A stretch of 55,274 bases of DNA from Acidobacteriota bacterium (GCA_019242475.1 JAFAVK010000056.1:1-55274), one strand, 5' to 3'; shown: positions 17,478 through 25,669, counted from the stretch's first letter. Numbers and translations are program-made. Notes: generated from the sequence alone by a model not told the origin.

Positions 17478-19196
17478 ATGAAAAACACGAACCTTCTCAG
17501 GGCGGCCGGCCTCCTTCTGCTGGCCGCCTTCTTTTTGATTACGGCGAACGCCTCCCCTTTGCAGAAGACCTCCGAGGCGGACAAGCAGGCGCAAAAAGGT
17601 GCCGAGTACCTCTCGAAGAGGGACTGGCAGCGCGCGGCCGAGAGCTACCAGAAGGCCGTGCGCGCCGACGCGCGCCACGTCGAGGCCAACTACGGGCTCG
17701 GCGTCGCCTACATGAACCTGCGGCGGCTGGACGAGGCGCTGGCCGCCTTCGCGGTCGTCGTCGCGGCGCAGCCGAACCCGCGCGCGCGCGAGGCGCTCGT
17801 CAACACCGGCGCCGTTCAATACTCGAAGGGCAACGCGAAGGAGGCGACCGACGCGCTGGCGCAGGCCGCCGCGCTCGGCGACATCGGCGCGCCGGGCCAC
17901 TATGTCCTCGGCAAGTCTTATCAACAGCTCGGGCGCGACGCCGAGGCGCTCGCCTCGCTCAAACTCGCGGCCGCGGACACGCAGTACGCGCGCGACGCGC
18001 CGCAGTACGCGCAGGACGCTCTGCTCTCGGTCGGCGTCCTGCTGATGAAGCAGAACCGGGCGCGGGAGGCGGTCGCGCCTTTGGAGCAGGCCGTGAAGAT
18101 GAACGGCCAGAACGCCGCGGCGCAGGCTCTGCTCGGCAACGCTTACGTCGCGGCCGACCGGCCCGAGGAGGGGCTCGCGGCGCTGCGCGCGGCCGCCGCG
18201 CTCGACGCCAAACTGTTCGCCACGCAGTTCGGCCTCGGCTACGCGCACCTCTCGCTCGGCCACAACGAGGAGGCGGTCGCGGCCTTCACCGCGGCGCTCC
18301 GGCTTGAGCCCACCTCGCCCGAGGCGTTCGTCGGCCTGGGGAACGCCTACACGCGCATGCTGCGCTACCGAGAGGCCGACGACGCCTTCGCGCGCGCGCT
18401 CGCGCTGAAGTCCGACAGCGCCGAGGCGCTGATGGGTCAGGCCGTGCTCCAGTACTACCAGGGCCAGTACGCGCTGCTCGTCGAGACGGCGCAGAGGGCC
18501 GCGCGCGCGGCTCCGCAGAGCGCGGCGGCGCAGACGCTGCTCGGCGCGTCGCTCGCCACCACCGGCGACATGGCCGGCGGCCTGCGCGCGACGCAAGCGG
18601 CCGCGCGGCTTGAGCCCGAGAACTACTGGCCGCACCAGGTGCTCGGCTTTATCCACGTCCGCGAGGACAGGCCGAAGGAGGCTTTGACGGAGGCGCGCAC
18701 GGCCGTGCGCATTAAGCCGGGCGACGCGGGGGCGCAGAACCTGCTCGCCTACGTCCTCAACCAGCTCGGCCAGCACGCCGAGGCTCTACAGGCCGCGCAG
18801 GCGGCCCTGGCGAACAAGCACGAGCCCGCCGACGAGGGCTGGGCCTACTACAACGTCGCAACGGCGCAGGAGAAGCTCAACCGCGCAGAGGAGGCGAAGG
18901 CCGCTTACACGGCCTCGATCCGCGCTTATAACCAGGGCGGGCGCACGCTCGACCCCGACGACCTTTACCTGATGGGCAACGCCTACCTGCGGCTCGACAA
19001 CGACGCGGCCGCGGTCAAGGCGTTTCAGCAGGCGATCAAAGTCCGCCCCGACTTCCCGCAGGCGCGGTACAACCTCGGCGTCGCCTACTTCGCCCTCGGC
19101 AACCGCAAGGGCGCGCAGGACGAGTACAACGCCCTGCGCCGCCTCGACCCCGCCCGCGCCGCCAAGCTCCAGGCCATCATCAGCGGGAGGAAGTAG
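17478..19196 (+). CDS. Secreted tetratricopeptide-repeat protein
   Basis: The 572-residue protein has a signal peptide (LLRAAGLLLLAAFFLITANA) followed by about 14 TPR motifs from residue 35 to the end. Examples are AAESYQKAVRADARHVEANY, AVAAFTAALRLEPTSPEAFV and AVKAFQQAIKVRPDFPQARY. It has no catalytic domain, so it is probably a periplasmic scaffold for protein-protein contacts. It follows the two smaller TPR proteins in the same direction. The final TAG is the start of the next GCAGTAG repeat array. Confidence 0.75.
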   Translation: MKNTNLLRAAGLLLLAAFFLITANASPLQKTSEADKQAQKGAEYLSKRDWQRAAESYQKAVRADARHVEANYGLGVAYMNLRRLDEALAAFAVVVAAQPNPRAREALVNTGAVQYSKGNAKEATDALAQAAALGDIGAPGHYVLGKSYQQLGRDAEALASLKLAAADTQYARDAPQYAQDALLSVGVLLMKQNRAREAVAPLEQAVKMNGQNAAAQALLGNAYVAADRPEEGLAALRAAAALDAKLFATQFGLGYAHLSLGHNEEAVAAFTAALRLEPTSPEAFVGLGNAYTRMLRYREADDAFARALALKSDSAEALMGQAVLQYYQGQYALLVETAQRAARAAPQSAAAQTLLGASLATTGDMAGGLRATQAAARLEPENYWPHQVLGFIHVREDRPKEALTEARTAVRIKPGDAGAQNLLAYVLNQLGQHAEALQAAQAALANKHEPADEGWAYYNVATAQEKLNRAEEAKAAYTASIRAYNQGGRTLDPDDLYLMGNAYLRLDNDAAAVKAFQQAIKVRPDFPQARYNLGVAYFALGNRKGAQDEYNALRRLDPARAAKLQAIISGRK

Positions 19197-19417
19197 GCAG
19201 TAGGCAGACGGCAGTAGGCAGTTCGGGGCGATTTAAGAAGTCTTCGCCCCAGAGGGGGGGAATGTTTATAGCTCCAGGCAGGAATTAACCTTCCAAGCTC
19301 CGTTAGGAGCGGCATGTGCATGTCGCCCCTGACGGTGCTCGGGTTTGATTTAACTTCATAACTATAAACATGCCGCCCCTCCGGGGCTCAACCCGCCTTA
19401 ACTGCCTACTGCCTACT
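19192..19417. repeat. Composite inverted repeat: GCAGTAG heptamer arms around an internal palindromic element
   Basis: The left array 19192-19223 has words GTAGGCA, GTAGGCA, GACGGCA, GTAGGCA. The right arm 19400-19417 is two words shorter. Inside sits a different inverted repeat: 19246-19271 (GCCCC, then a G run, then AATGTTTATAG) pairs imperfectly with 19362-19387 (CTATAAACATGCC, then CCTCCGGGGC). It encloses a small hairpin GCTCCGTTAGGAGC (19297-19310). The left array provides the stop codon of the TPR gene. Confidence 0.85.
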
Positions 19418-19589
19418 TCCTCCCCACTTAATCCCCAAACCCAAAACTGCTATAGTTTCCTGTCACCGCACACACGCCCGCAGGAGCCTCCGCGGCGTAC
19501 TCGTCCCCGGTGAAGAAAACTGAATCGACGCGCACGCCTTTAACCGCTTGCGGGAGCCGTGCGCCGGGGCCTTTGCGAGTCCGTTACAG
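19418..19589 (+). other. Leader region of the molybdenum hydroxylase operon
   Basis: About 170 bp lie between the repeat and the 2Fe-2S subunit. A TATAGT at 19451-19456 could be a -10 element, but no good -35 lies 15-19 bp upstream. No gene or known RNA is seen. The long G-C-rich leader has no strong ribosome binding site just before the chosen ATG at 19590. Confidence 0.3.
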
Positions 19590-20114
19590 ATGACCGACAG
19601 ACAGAAAGCGCACATCCGTTTCACCCTCAACGGCGAGGAGACCGAGGTCGCCTTCGCGCCGCACAAGACGCTCCTCGAAGTGCTGCGCGAAGACTTGAAC
19701 TTGACCGGCACGAAGCACGGCTGCGAGCTGGGCGAGTGCGGCACCTGCGCCGTGCTCGTGGACGGCCGCTCGGTGCTCTCCTGCCTCATGCTCGGCCTCG
19801 ACGCGGAAGACCGCCGCGTCGAAACGGTCGAAGGCATGGCGACCGAAGAGGGCCTGCACCCCTTGCAGGAGACCTTCGCCGATACCGGCGCCGCGCAGTG
19901 CGGCTACTGCACGCCCGGCTTCCTCCTCGTCGCCAAGGAGCTGCTCGCGCAGAACGCCTCACCCACGCGCGAAGAGATTAAAGAAGCCCTGAGCGGCAAC
20001 CTCTGCCGCTGCACCGGCTACGTCAAAATCTACGAGGCGGTCGAGCTGGCCGCCGCACGCTTGCGCGGCGAAGAGTTGGAGTTACCGAGAGAGAGCGTCT
20101 ATGGCTACGAATAA
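19590..20114 (+). CDS. hcrC: Molybdenum hydroxylase 2Fe-2S subunit (4-hydroxybenzoyl-CoA reductase gamma type)
   Basis: The 174-residue protein has the two-domain ferredoxin fold of xanthine oxidase-family small subunits. Cys45, Cys50, Cys53 and Cys65 hold the plant-type cluster; Cys104, Cys107, Cys139 and Cys141 hold the second (QCGYCTPGF, CRCTGY). It relays electrons between the flavin subunit and the molybdenum subunit. I chose the ATG at 19590 because homology begins there; an earlier in-frame ATG at 19548 is possible. It overlaps the large subunit by 14 bp. The symbol reflects the operon as a whole, where the medium subunit is diagnostic; related aldehyde or xanthine dehydrogenases share this subunit type. 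Confidence 0.8.
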   Translation: MTDRQKAHIRFTLNGEETEVAFAPHKTLLEVLREDLNLTGTKHGCELGECGTCAVLVDGRSVLSCLMLGLDAEDRRVETVEGMATEEGLHPLQETFADTGAAQCGYCTPGFLLVAKELLAQNASPTREEIKEALSGNLCRCTGYVKIYEAVELAAARLRGEELELPRESVYGYE

Positions 20115-22584
20115 CGGTCACGAGGGGAACGGCCGGGGCCGCGCCGGACTCGACGGCGAAGGCGCGAAGACGCCGCAGGACTTGAAGGTCGTCGGGAAGC
20201 CCTTCCGCAAGGTGGACGCGCGCTCGAAGTGCGTCGGCGCGACGAAGTTCGCCGACGACATCAGCCTGCCGCGGATGCTCTACTGCAAAATCCTCCGCTC
20301 GCACGTCCCGCACGCGCGCATCAAGTCAATCGACTGCTCGAAGGCCCTGGCGCTGCCCGGCGTCCACGCTTGTATCACTGGCAAAGACCTGCCCGTCCCT
20401 TACGGCATCCTGCCCGTGAGCCAGGACGAGACGGCCCTCTGCGTCGAGAAGGTGCGCTTCATCGGCGACCCCGTCGCCGCCGTCGCCGCCGTGGACGAGG
20501 ACACCGCCTTCGACGCGATGAACCTCATCGAGGTCGAGTACGAGCCGCTCGCCGCGGTCGCCACGATTGAAGAGGCCGTCGAGACGAGCGAGCCGCGCAT
20601 ACACGAGTACGGCGACTACAACAACGTCCACAAGACCGTCCACCTCGAATTCGGCGACATGGACGAGGGCTTCGGCGAGGCCGACGTCGTCCGCGAAGAC
20701 ACCTTCTTCTACGAGGGCAACACGCACCTCCCGATGGAGCAGCACGCGGCGGTCGCGCACTTCGACGCCGACGGCAAGATCACGCTCTGGTCTTCGACGC
20801 AGACGCCGCACTACGTCCACCGCGCGCTCGCCAAGACTTTGCAGATGCCGGCCGCGCACATCCGCGTCATCGCCACGCCCAACGGCGGCGGCTTCGGCGG
20901 CAAGAGTGACCCCTTCAACCACGAGATCGTTGTCTGCGAGCTTTCCAGAAGGACGAAGCGGCCGGTCAAAGTCACGCTCACGCGCGAAGAGGTCTTCTAC
21001 TGCCACCGCGGCCGCCACCCGGTTCTGATGAAGAGCCGCATCGGCGTGAAGAAGGACGGCTCGATTACCGCACTCGACTTCCAGTCCTTCCTCGACGGCG
21101 GCGCGTACGGCTCGTACGGCGTGGCCTCGACCTTCTACACGGGCGCTTTGCAAACGGTGACCTACGACGTGCCGCGCTACCGCTTCCGCGGCCTGCGCGC
21201 CTTCACCAACAAGCCGCCCTGCGGCCCGAAGCGCGGGCACGGCACCCCGCAGCCACGCTTCGCCTTAGAAGTTCAGTTGGACAAGGTCGCAGAGGAGCTG
21301 AAGCTCGACCCGGCCGAGATGCGCCTCAAGCATCTCGTCAAGCCGGACACGGTGACGGCGAACTACCTGCGCGTCGGCTCGATAGGACTGGGCGCGTGCA
21401 TCGAGAAGGTCGTCGAAGGGTCGGACTGGAAAAATAAATTTAAGAAGCTCCCCGAAGGGCGGGGCTTCGGCATCGCGTGCAGCTCTTACATCTGCGGCGC
21501 GGGGCTGCCGATCTACTGGAACTCGATGCCGCACTCGGGCGTTCAGCTCCGGCTCGACCGGCAGGGCGGCGTCTGCGTCCAGTGCGGCTCGACCGACATC
21601 GGGCAGGGGTCGGACTCCGTCCTCGCCTACGTCGTCGCCGAAATCCTCGGCATCGACCCCTTCGACATCCGCGTCGTCACCGCCGACACAGACTTAACCC
21701 CGGTTGACCTCGGCAGCTATTCGAGCCGCGTCACCTTGATGACCGGCAACGCGGCGATTCAGGCGGCCGAGCGCGCGCGCGAGTTATTGGCAAAGGCCGT
21801 CGCCGAGAAGCTCTCGGTGCCCGTCGATAATCTCTCGTTCGCCGAGCGGCGCGTCTTCGACGTGGAGAACCCCGAAGTCGGAGTCAGTTTTGCAGAGGCG
21901 GTCGTGCTCGCCGAGAGTAAGTTCGGCACCATCGGCACCGTCGGCTCTTACGTCCCGCCGCGCGCGCCGGGCAGGTTCAAGGGCGCGGGCGTCGGCCCCT
22001 CGCCCGCCTACAGCTACTCGGTCGCGGTCGCCGAAGTCGAGGTCGATGTCGAGACGGGTTACGTCAACGTCCCGCGCATCTGGGTCGCGCACGACATCGG
22101 GAAGAGCATCAACCCGATGCTCGTCATGGGCCAGGTCGAGGGCTCGATCTACATGGGCCTCGGCGAGGCGCTCATGGAGGAGATGGTTTACCGCGAGAAC
22201 CGCAACGTCGTGCACAAGTTCCCCTCGCTCCTCGAATACAAGAGCCCGACGACTTTGGAGATGTGCGACGTCTTCACGTACCTCGTCGAGGACGCAGACC
22301 CCAACGGCCCCTTCGGCGCCAAAGAGGTCGGCCAGGGGCCGCTCCTCCCCGTCATGCCGGCCATCGCCAACGCCGTCTACGATGCCGTCGGCGTCCGCAT
22401 CGACGAGGTGCCCATCACGCCCGAGAAAGTCCTCGCCGCCCTGCGTGCCAAACGTCAAGGCAAGGACGCGCGCTTCGGCCCCACGCGAGTCCCCTCGCCC
22501 GACTGGCCCGACCCGCTCAAGGTGCTCACGCCCGCCGAAGGCGGCGACGGCAAAGAGATGCCCCGCGTGGCCGTCCATTCGTGA
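20101..22584 (+). CDS. hcrA: Molybdopterin-binding large subunit (4-hydroxybenzoyl-CoA reductase alpha type)
   Basis: The 827-residue protein is a xanthine oxidase-family Mo subunit. The N-terminal domain (KVVGKPFRKVDARSKCVGAT) is followed by molybdopterin-contact motifs: NGGGFGGKSD (near 260), the PPCGPKRGHG region (near 377), the GSTDIGQGSD segment (near 498), and PFGAKEVGQGPLLP (737-750). At Gln745 most family members have the catalytic Glu (bovine xanthine oxidase Glu1261), so the general base appears substituted. A Gly/Lys-rich ~25-residue N-terminal extension precedes the domain. The gene overlaps the small subunit by 14 bp. The substrate is inferred from the partner subunit and may be another aromatic CoA ester. 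Confidence 0.8.
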   Translation: MATNNGHEGNGRGRAGLDGEGAKTPQDLKVVGKPFRKVDARSKCVGATKFADDISLPRMLYCKILRSHVPHARIKSIDCSKALALPGVHACITGKDLPVPYGILPVSQDETALCVEKVRFIGDPVAAVAAVDEDTAFDAMNLIEVEYEPLAAVATIEEAVETSEPRIHEYGDYNNVHKTVHLEFGDMDEGFGEADVVREDTFFYEGNTHLPMEQHAAVAHFDADGKITLWSSTQTPHYVHRALAKTLQMPAAHIRVIATPNGGGFGGKSDPFNHEIVVCELSRRTKRPVKVTLTREEVFYCHRGRHPVLMKSRIGVKKDGSITALDFQSFLDGGAYGSYGVASTFYTGALQTVTYDVPRYRFRGLRAFTNKPPCGPKRGHGTPQPRFALEVQLDKVAEELKLDPAEMRLKHLVKPDTVTANYLRVGSIGLGACIEKVVEGSDWKNKFKKLPEGRGFGIACSSYICGAGLPIYWNSMPHSGVQLRLDRQGGVCVQCGSTDIGQGSDSVLAYVVAEILGIDPFDIRVVTADTDLTPVDLGSYSSRVTLMTGNAAIQAAERARELLAKAVAEKLSVPVDNLSFAERRVFDVENPEVGVSFAEAVVLAESKFGTIGTVGSYVPPRAPGRFKGAGVGPSPAYSYSVAVAEVEVDVETGYVNVPRIWVAHDIGKSINPMLVMGQVEGSIYMGLGEALMEEMVYRENRNVVHKFPSLLEYKSPTTLEMCDVFTYLVEDADPNGPFGAKEVGQGPLLPVMPAIANAVYDAVGVRIDEVPITPEKVLAALRAKRQGKDARFGPTRVPSPDWPDPLKVLTPAEGGDGKEMPRVAVHS

Positions 22585-22585
22585 G

Positions 22586-22921
22586 ATGAGTGATTGGCAT
22601 CCATTCGACGAGGGCCGAAGCATCGGGCAAAGAGGGTCTGAGGACGGCAGTATCCTGCTTGACGAAGAGCATCCGCTCGGCTCGCGCATCACGCTCGAAC
22701 GCGGCGGGTACGGGCCCTTCTCCATCACGTGCGGAATCAACGGCTGGATGGTTCACACCCGCTTCTTCGCCGACGAGGCCGAAGCGCGTAACGCATTCGA
22801 GGAGATGAAGGCCGGGCTCGTCAACATCCTTAACATCATCCCTCTGGCGAGTGAGACTGATGCCGCGAAAGAGGACGCGGTCTCGGAAGCATTGGTAGAC
22901 TTCATAGAGCGCTTCCCTTGA
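22586..22921 (+). CDS. Conserved hypothetical protein inside the molybdenum hydroxylase operon
   Basis: The 111-residue soluble protein starts 1 bp after the large-subunit stop (TGAGATGAG). It opens WHPFDEGRSIGQRGSEDG, has a central beta region (HPLGSRITLERGGYG, then ITCGINGWMVHTRFF) and ends in an amphipathic helix. I recognise this as a conserved uncharacterised family, but I know of no function. Its place between the Mo and FAD subunits suggests co-translation; base use is slightly less GC-rich than its neighbours. It could be a maturation helper or an unrelated insertion into the operon. Confidence 0.75.
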   Translation: MSDWHPFDEGRSIGQRGSEDGSILLDEEHPLGSRITLERGGYGPFSITCGINGWMVHTRFFADEAEARNAFEEMKAGLVNILNIIPLASETDAAKEDAVSEALVDFIERFP

Positions 22922-22947
22922 TGTAAGGGCGCGGCAGTTAAAACCTT

Positions 22948-23943
22948 ATGATGAGACTTCCTAAGTTCGCTTACCTCGTGCCGAAGATGGTGGGCGAGGC
23001 GGCGAGGATGATGGGCGAGGCGGGGCCGGCGGGGCAGTTCGTCGCGGGCGGGACAGACCTCTACCCGAACATGAAGCGGCGGCAGCAGACGCCGCGCACG
23101 GTCATCTCGGTCGGGCGCCTTCAAGAGTTAAGAAGGATTGAGGGCGACGGGCGCGAGGGGCTGAGGATCGGGGCGGGCGTGAGTTTGACCGAACTCATCG
23201 AGCACCCGGTCGTCAACCGCGACTATCCTTCGGTGGCGCGCGCGGCGCGGCTCATCTCGACGCCGACCTTGAGGAACATGGGGACGGTGGGCGGGAACCT
23301 TCTGCTCGACACGCGCTGCAACTACTACGACCAGAACTTTGAGTGGCGGAAGGGTATCAACTTCTGCCTGAAGAAGGACGGCGACGTGTGCTGGGTCGCG
23401 CCGGGCAGCGCGAAGTGCTGGGCCGTGCAGTCCTCAGACCTCGTGCCGCTGATGGTGGCGATAGGGGCGCGGCTGCGCCTGGTCTCGACGGTGGGCGACC
23501 GTTTGGTCGAGGCGCGCGGCTTCTACAACGACGACGGCATCGACTACCTGCGCAAGCGGCCGGACGAGCTGCTGGCCGAGATACACCTGCCGCCCGCCGC
23601 GGGCTGGCGCGCCGTCTACAAGAAGCTGCGGCGGCGCGGCGCGTTCGACTTCCCCGTGCTCGGCGTCGCCGCGCGCGTTGACGGCGCAGACGGCGGCGCG
23701 GTCGAGGCGGCGCGCGTCGTGCTCGGCGGCATCGCCCCCGCGCCGCTCGAAGTCGAGGCGGCGGGCGCGGCGCTGACGGGCTCCACGCTCGATGACGAGA
23801 CCATCAGCGCGGCGGCCGAAGCCTGCTACCTGCGCGCGCGCCCGCTCGACAACACAGACCACCTGATGAACTACCGCAAGCAGATGGCCCGCCCCTTCGT
23901 CCTCCGCGCGTTACGGGAGTTGGCAGAAGGCAGATGGCAGTAG
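22948..23943 (+). CDS. hcrB: FAD and 4Fe-4S subunit (4-hydroxybenzoyl-CoA reductase beta type)
   Basis: The 331-residue protein is a FAD-binding medium subunit of the xanthine oxidase family: VAGGTDLYPNM, then TLRNMGTVGGNLLLDTRC. It carries an insertion with Cys124, Cys140, Cys148 and Cys157. Their spacing (16, 8 and 9) is the same as the four Cys that bind the extra 4Fe-4S cluster in the beta subunit of Thauera 4-hydroxybenzoyl-CoA reductase. This cluster lets the enzyme run as a low-potential reductase and separates it from xanthine or CO dehydrogenases. The C-terminal R-W-Q and the TAG are encoded by a GCAGTAG repeat. The ATG at 22948 has another ATG directly after it. Confidence 0.85.
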   Translation: MMRLPKFAYLVPKMVGEAARMMGEAGPAGQFVAGGTDLYPNMKRRQQTPRTVISVGRLQELRRIEGDGREGLRIGAGVSLTELIEHPVVNRDYPSVARAARLISTPTLRNMGTVGGNLLLDTRCNYYDQNFEWRKGINFCLKKDGDVCWVAPGSAKCWAVQSSDLVPLMVAIGARLRLVSTVGDRLVEARGFYNDDGIDYLRKRPDELLAEIHLPPAAGWRAVYKKLRRRGAFDFPVLGVAARVDGADGGAVEAARVVLGGIAPAPLEVEAAGAALTGSTLDDETISAAAEACYLRARPLDNTDHLMNYRKQMARPFVLRALRELAEGRWQ

Positions 23944-24032
23944 GCAGTACGCTCCGCGCTACAGAAGCTGAAAGGTCAGGTCTCAGTCATAAACGGTAAG
24001 GTTCTTAACTGCCTTCTGCCTTCTGCCTACTG
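23922..24032. repeat. Inverted repeat between hcrB and mocA, GCAGTAG/GCAGAAG heptamer family
   Basis: The left array 23922-23949 (GGCAGAA, GGCAGAT, GGCAGTA, GGCAGTA) overlaps the last codons and stop of the FAD subunit. The right arm 24006-24032 pairs over most of its length but with a different word order, so the arms are imperfect. The word GCAGAAG occurs in both arms and is private to this locus. The arms enclose about 56 bp. Confidence 0.8.
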
Positions 24033-24040
24033 TTTTTCCC

Positions 24041-24664
24041 GTGACTGAAATCGCAGCCATTCTCCTCGCCGCCGGGCGTTCGCGGCGGATGGGGGCGTTC
24101 AAGCCGCTGCTGCCGTTCGGCGGCGTGAGCGTCGTCGAAGTATGCGTGACCGCCCTGCGCGCGGGCGGGGCGGGCGAGGTCGTCGTCGTCGTCGGCCACC
24201 GCGGCGCGGAGGTGCGCGCGGCGCTCGCGCACGTGGAGGGTTTGAGCTTCGCCGTCAACGAGGCGGCGGGGAGCGAGATGGGCGTCTCCGTGGCGCGCGG
24301 CGTCGAGGCGGTCTCGGGAGGGGCGGAGGCCGTGCTGGTCGCGCTCGTTGACCAGCCCGCCGTGCCGCCTTCTGAAATCGCAAAACTGATCGAGGCGCGA
24401 CGGAGGACAGGCGCGCGGCTCGTCCTGCCCGAGTGGGAGGGGCGCGGCGGACACCCCTTGCTCGTAGACCTCTCGCTGCGCGGGGAGTTGTTGAGCCTAG
24501 TCCCCGAGAAGGGCCTGCGCGCCCTCTTCGACGCGCACCGCGCGGAGGTGTTGCGCGTCCCCGCCGGCTCGCCCTACGTCGCGCGCGACATGGACACCTG
24601 GGAAGACTACGCCGCGCTCCACAGAGAGGTCTTCGGCTCGCCGCCGGAAAGCAGTAGGCAGTAG
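24041..24664 (+). CDS. mocA: MobA-like molybdenum cofactor cytidylyltransferase
   Basis: The 207-residue nucleotidyltransferase has the signature LAAGRSRRMGAFKPLLPFGG at residues 8-27, VVVVGHRG and VALVDQPAVPP. It resembles MocA, which adds CMP to molybdopterin to make the cytosine dinucleotide form used by xanthine oxidase-family enzymes. Its place directly after the Mo hydroxylase subunits fits cofactor supply for that enzyme. GTG at 24041 is the best start, 8 bp after the repeat arm; no clear ribosome binding site precedes it. The last residues (S-S-R-Q) and the stop are encoded by the next GCAGTAG array. Confidence 0.8.
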   Translation: MTEIAAILLAAGRSRRMGAFKPLLPFGGVSVVEVCVTALRAGGAGEVVVVVGHRGAEVRAALAHVEGLSFAVNEAAGSEMGVSVARGVEAVSGGAEAVLVALVDQPAVPPSEIAKLIEARRRTGARLVLPEWEGRGGHPLLVDLSLRGELLSLVPEKGLRALFDAHRAEVLRVPAGSPYVARDMDTWEDYAALHREVFGSPPESSRQ

Positions 24665-24820
24665 GCAGATGGCAGTTGGCAGTTAGGAAGAAGACAAGGT
24701 AGTTAAAAGAATCGGAGGCGGCGAGTTGATAACCTCGCCGCCTCCGATTTCGTGGAGCCGGATTATTTAATGAGGCTTTTGCCTTCAACTGCCAACTGCC
24801 ATCTGCCTACTGCCTACTGC
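24651..24820. repeat. Nested inverted repeat, perfect 34-bp GCAGTAG-family arms
   Basis: Arms 24651-24684 and 24787-24820 are exact complements with the word order GCAGTAG, GCAGTAG, GCAGATG, GCAGTTG, GCAGTT. The left arm holds the TAG of mocA (24662-24664) and the right arm the reverse-strand TAG of the PfpI gene (24814-24816). The repeat thus ends two convergent genes symmetrically. A terminator-like hairpin lies inside. Confidence 0.93.
24710..24749. terminator. Bidirectional terminator-like hairpin
   Basis: AATCGGAGGCGGCGAG (24710-24725) pairs perfectly with 24734-24749 across an 8-base loop between convergent genes. Almost the same stem sequence is found inside the repeat at 39694-39763. 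Confidence 0.65.
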
Positions 24821-25389
24821 GCGCCCGCCTTCTGCGCGCGGTGTGTGCCTTCGGCGAACTCTTCGAGCATCTTCTCGTTGAAGGCGGGGATGTCGTCGGG
24901 CTTGCGGCTCGTGACGAGGCCGTTATCGACGACGACCTCGCGGTCAACCCAGTCCGCGCCGGCGTTGACGAGGTCGGTCTTGACCGAGGGCCAGGAGGTC
25001 AGCGTGCGCCCCTTCACCACGCCCGCCTCGATGAGCGTCCAGGGCGCGTGGCAGATGGCCGCGACGGGTTTGCCCGCGTCGAAGAAGGCGCGGACGAAGT
25101 TGACCGCCTCGGGCTTCGTGCGCAGTTGGTCGGGGTTGGCGACGCCGCCCGGCAGCAGGAGCGCGTCGAACTCCGCGGCGTCCGCCTCGGCGAGCGGCAC
25201 GTCCACCTCGTACAGGTCGCCCAGGTCGAAGTGCTGCCACGCCTGCACCCAGCCCTCCTCGGCCGGCGACACGATTAAAGTCTCGGCGCCCGCCTCGTCC
25301 AGCGCCTGCTTCGGCCCGTCAAGCTCCGCCTGCTCGAACCCTTCCGCGACGAGAATCGCGACCCTCTTTCCGTCCAAACTCTTTCCCAC
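24814..25389 (-). CDS. DJ-1/PfpI family protein (general stress protein 18 type)
   Basis: The 191-residue protein has the DJ-1/PfpI fold: KRVAILVAEGFEQAEL at the start, LLLPGGVANPD, the nucleophile elbow PVAAICHAPWTLIEAG with the reactive Cys, and TSRKPDDIPAF near the end. Family members act as stress proteins, proposed deglycases or proteases. I chose GTG at 25389 because GGAGG lies 9 bases upstream and homology begins there; the frame runs on to 25809 but with non-homologous sequence. It is convergent with mocA, and its stop codon is inside a repeat arm. Confidence 0.85.
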   Translation of the reverse strand: MGKSLDGKRVAILVAEGFEQAELDGPKQALDEAGAETLIVSPAEEGWVQAWQHFDLGDLYEVDVPLAEADAAEFDALLLPGGVANPDQLRTKPEAVNFVRAFFDAGKPVAAICHAPWTLIEAGVVKGRTLTSWPSVKTDLVNAGADWVDREVVVDNGLVTSRKPDDIPAFNEKMLEEFAEGTHRAQKAGAQ

Positions 25390-25599
25390 GATGTTTCTCC
25401 TCCTTGATGGCTCGGGATTGAATGAGGGTTCAAGTCTAGTCCACTGCTTTCGCGGTTCACGTGCGGGGAGTTCACGAAACGTTGGCGCGGGAGCGTGCGG
25501 TGACGGCGGGCCGACAACCGTTATAAACTCGGAAGCCCTTGAAGTCGTGCGCTTGCCCGGTTGGAGGAGGCGGGCCTGTTTTGAATCCAACCATTCTAT

Positions 25600-25628
25600 T
25601 TGACCGCACATCAAATGTCCGTCATGAT
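25600..25628 (+). promoter_or_regulatory. Possible promoter of the redoxin-like gene
   Basis: TTGACC at 25600-25605 and CATGAT at 25623-25628 are 17 bp apart, about 40 bp before the start codon. The -35 element is good, the -10 weak. The rest of the 280-bp divergent spacer (25390-25669) shows no gene. Confidence 0.35.
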
Positions 25629-25669
25629 GGCCCGCGCCGATTGCAGACGTGGGACAGAAGGAGAGGAAA

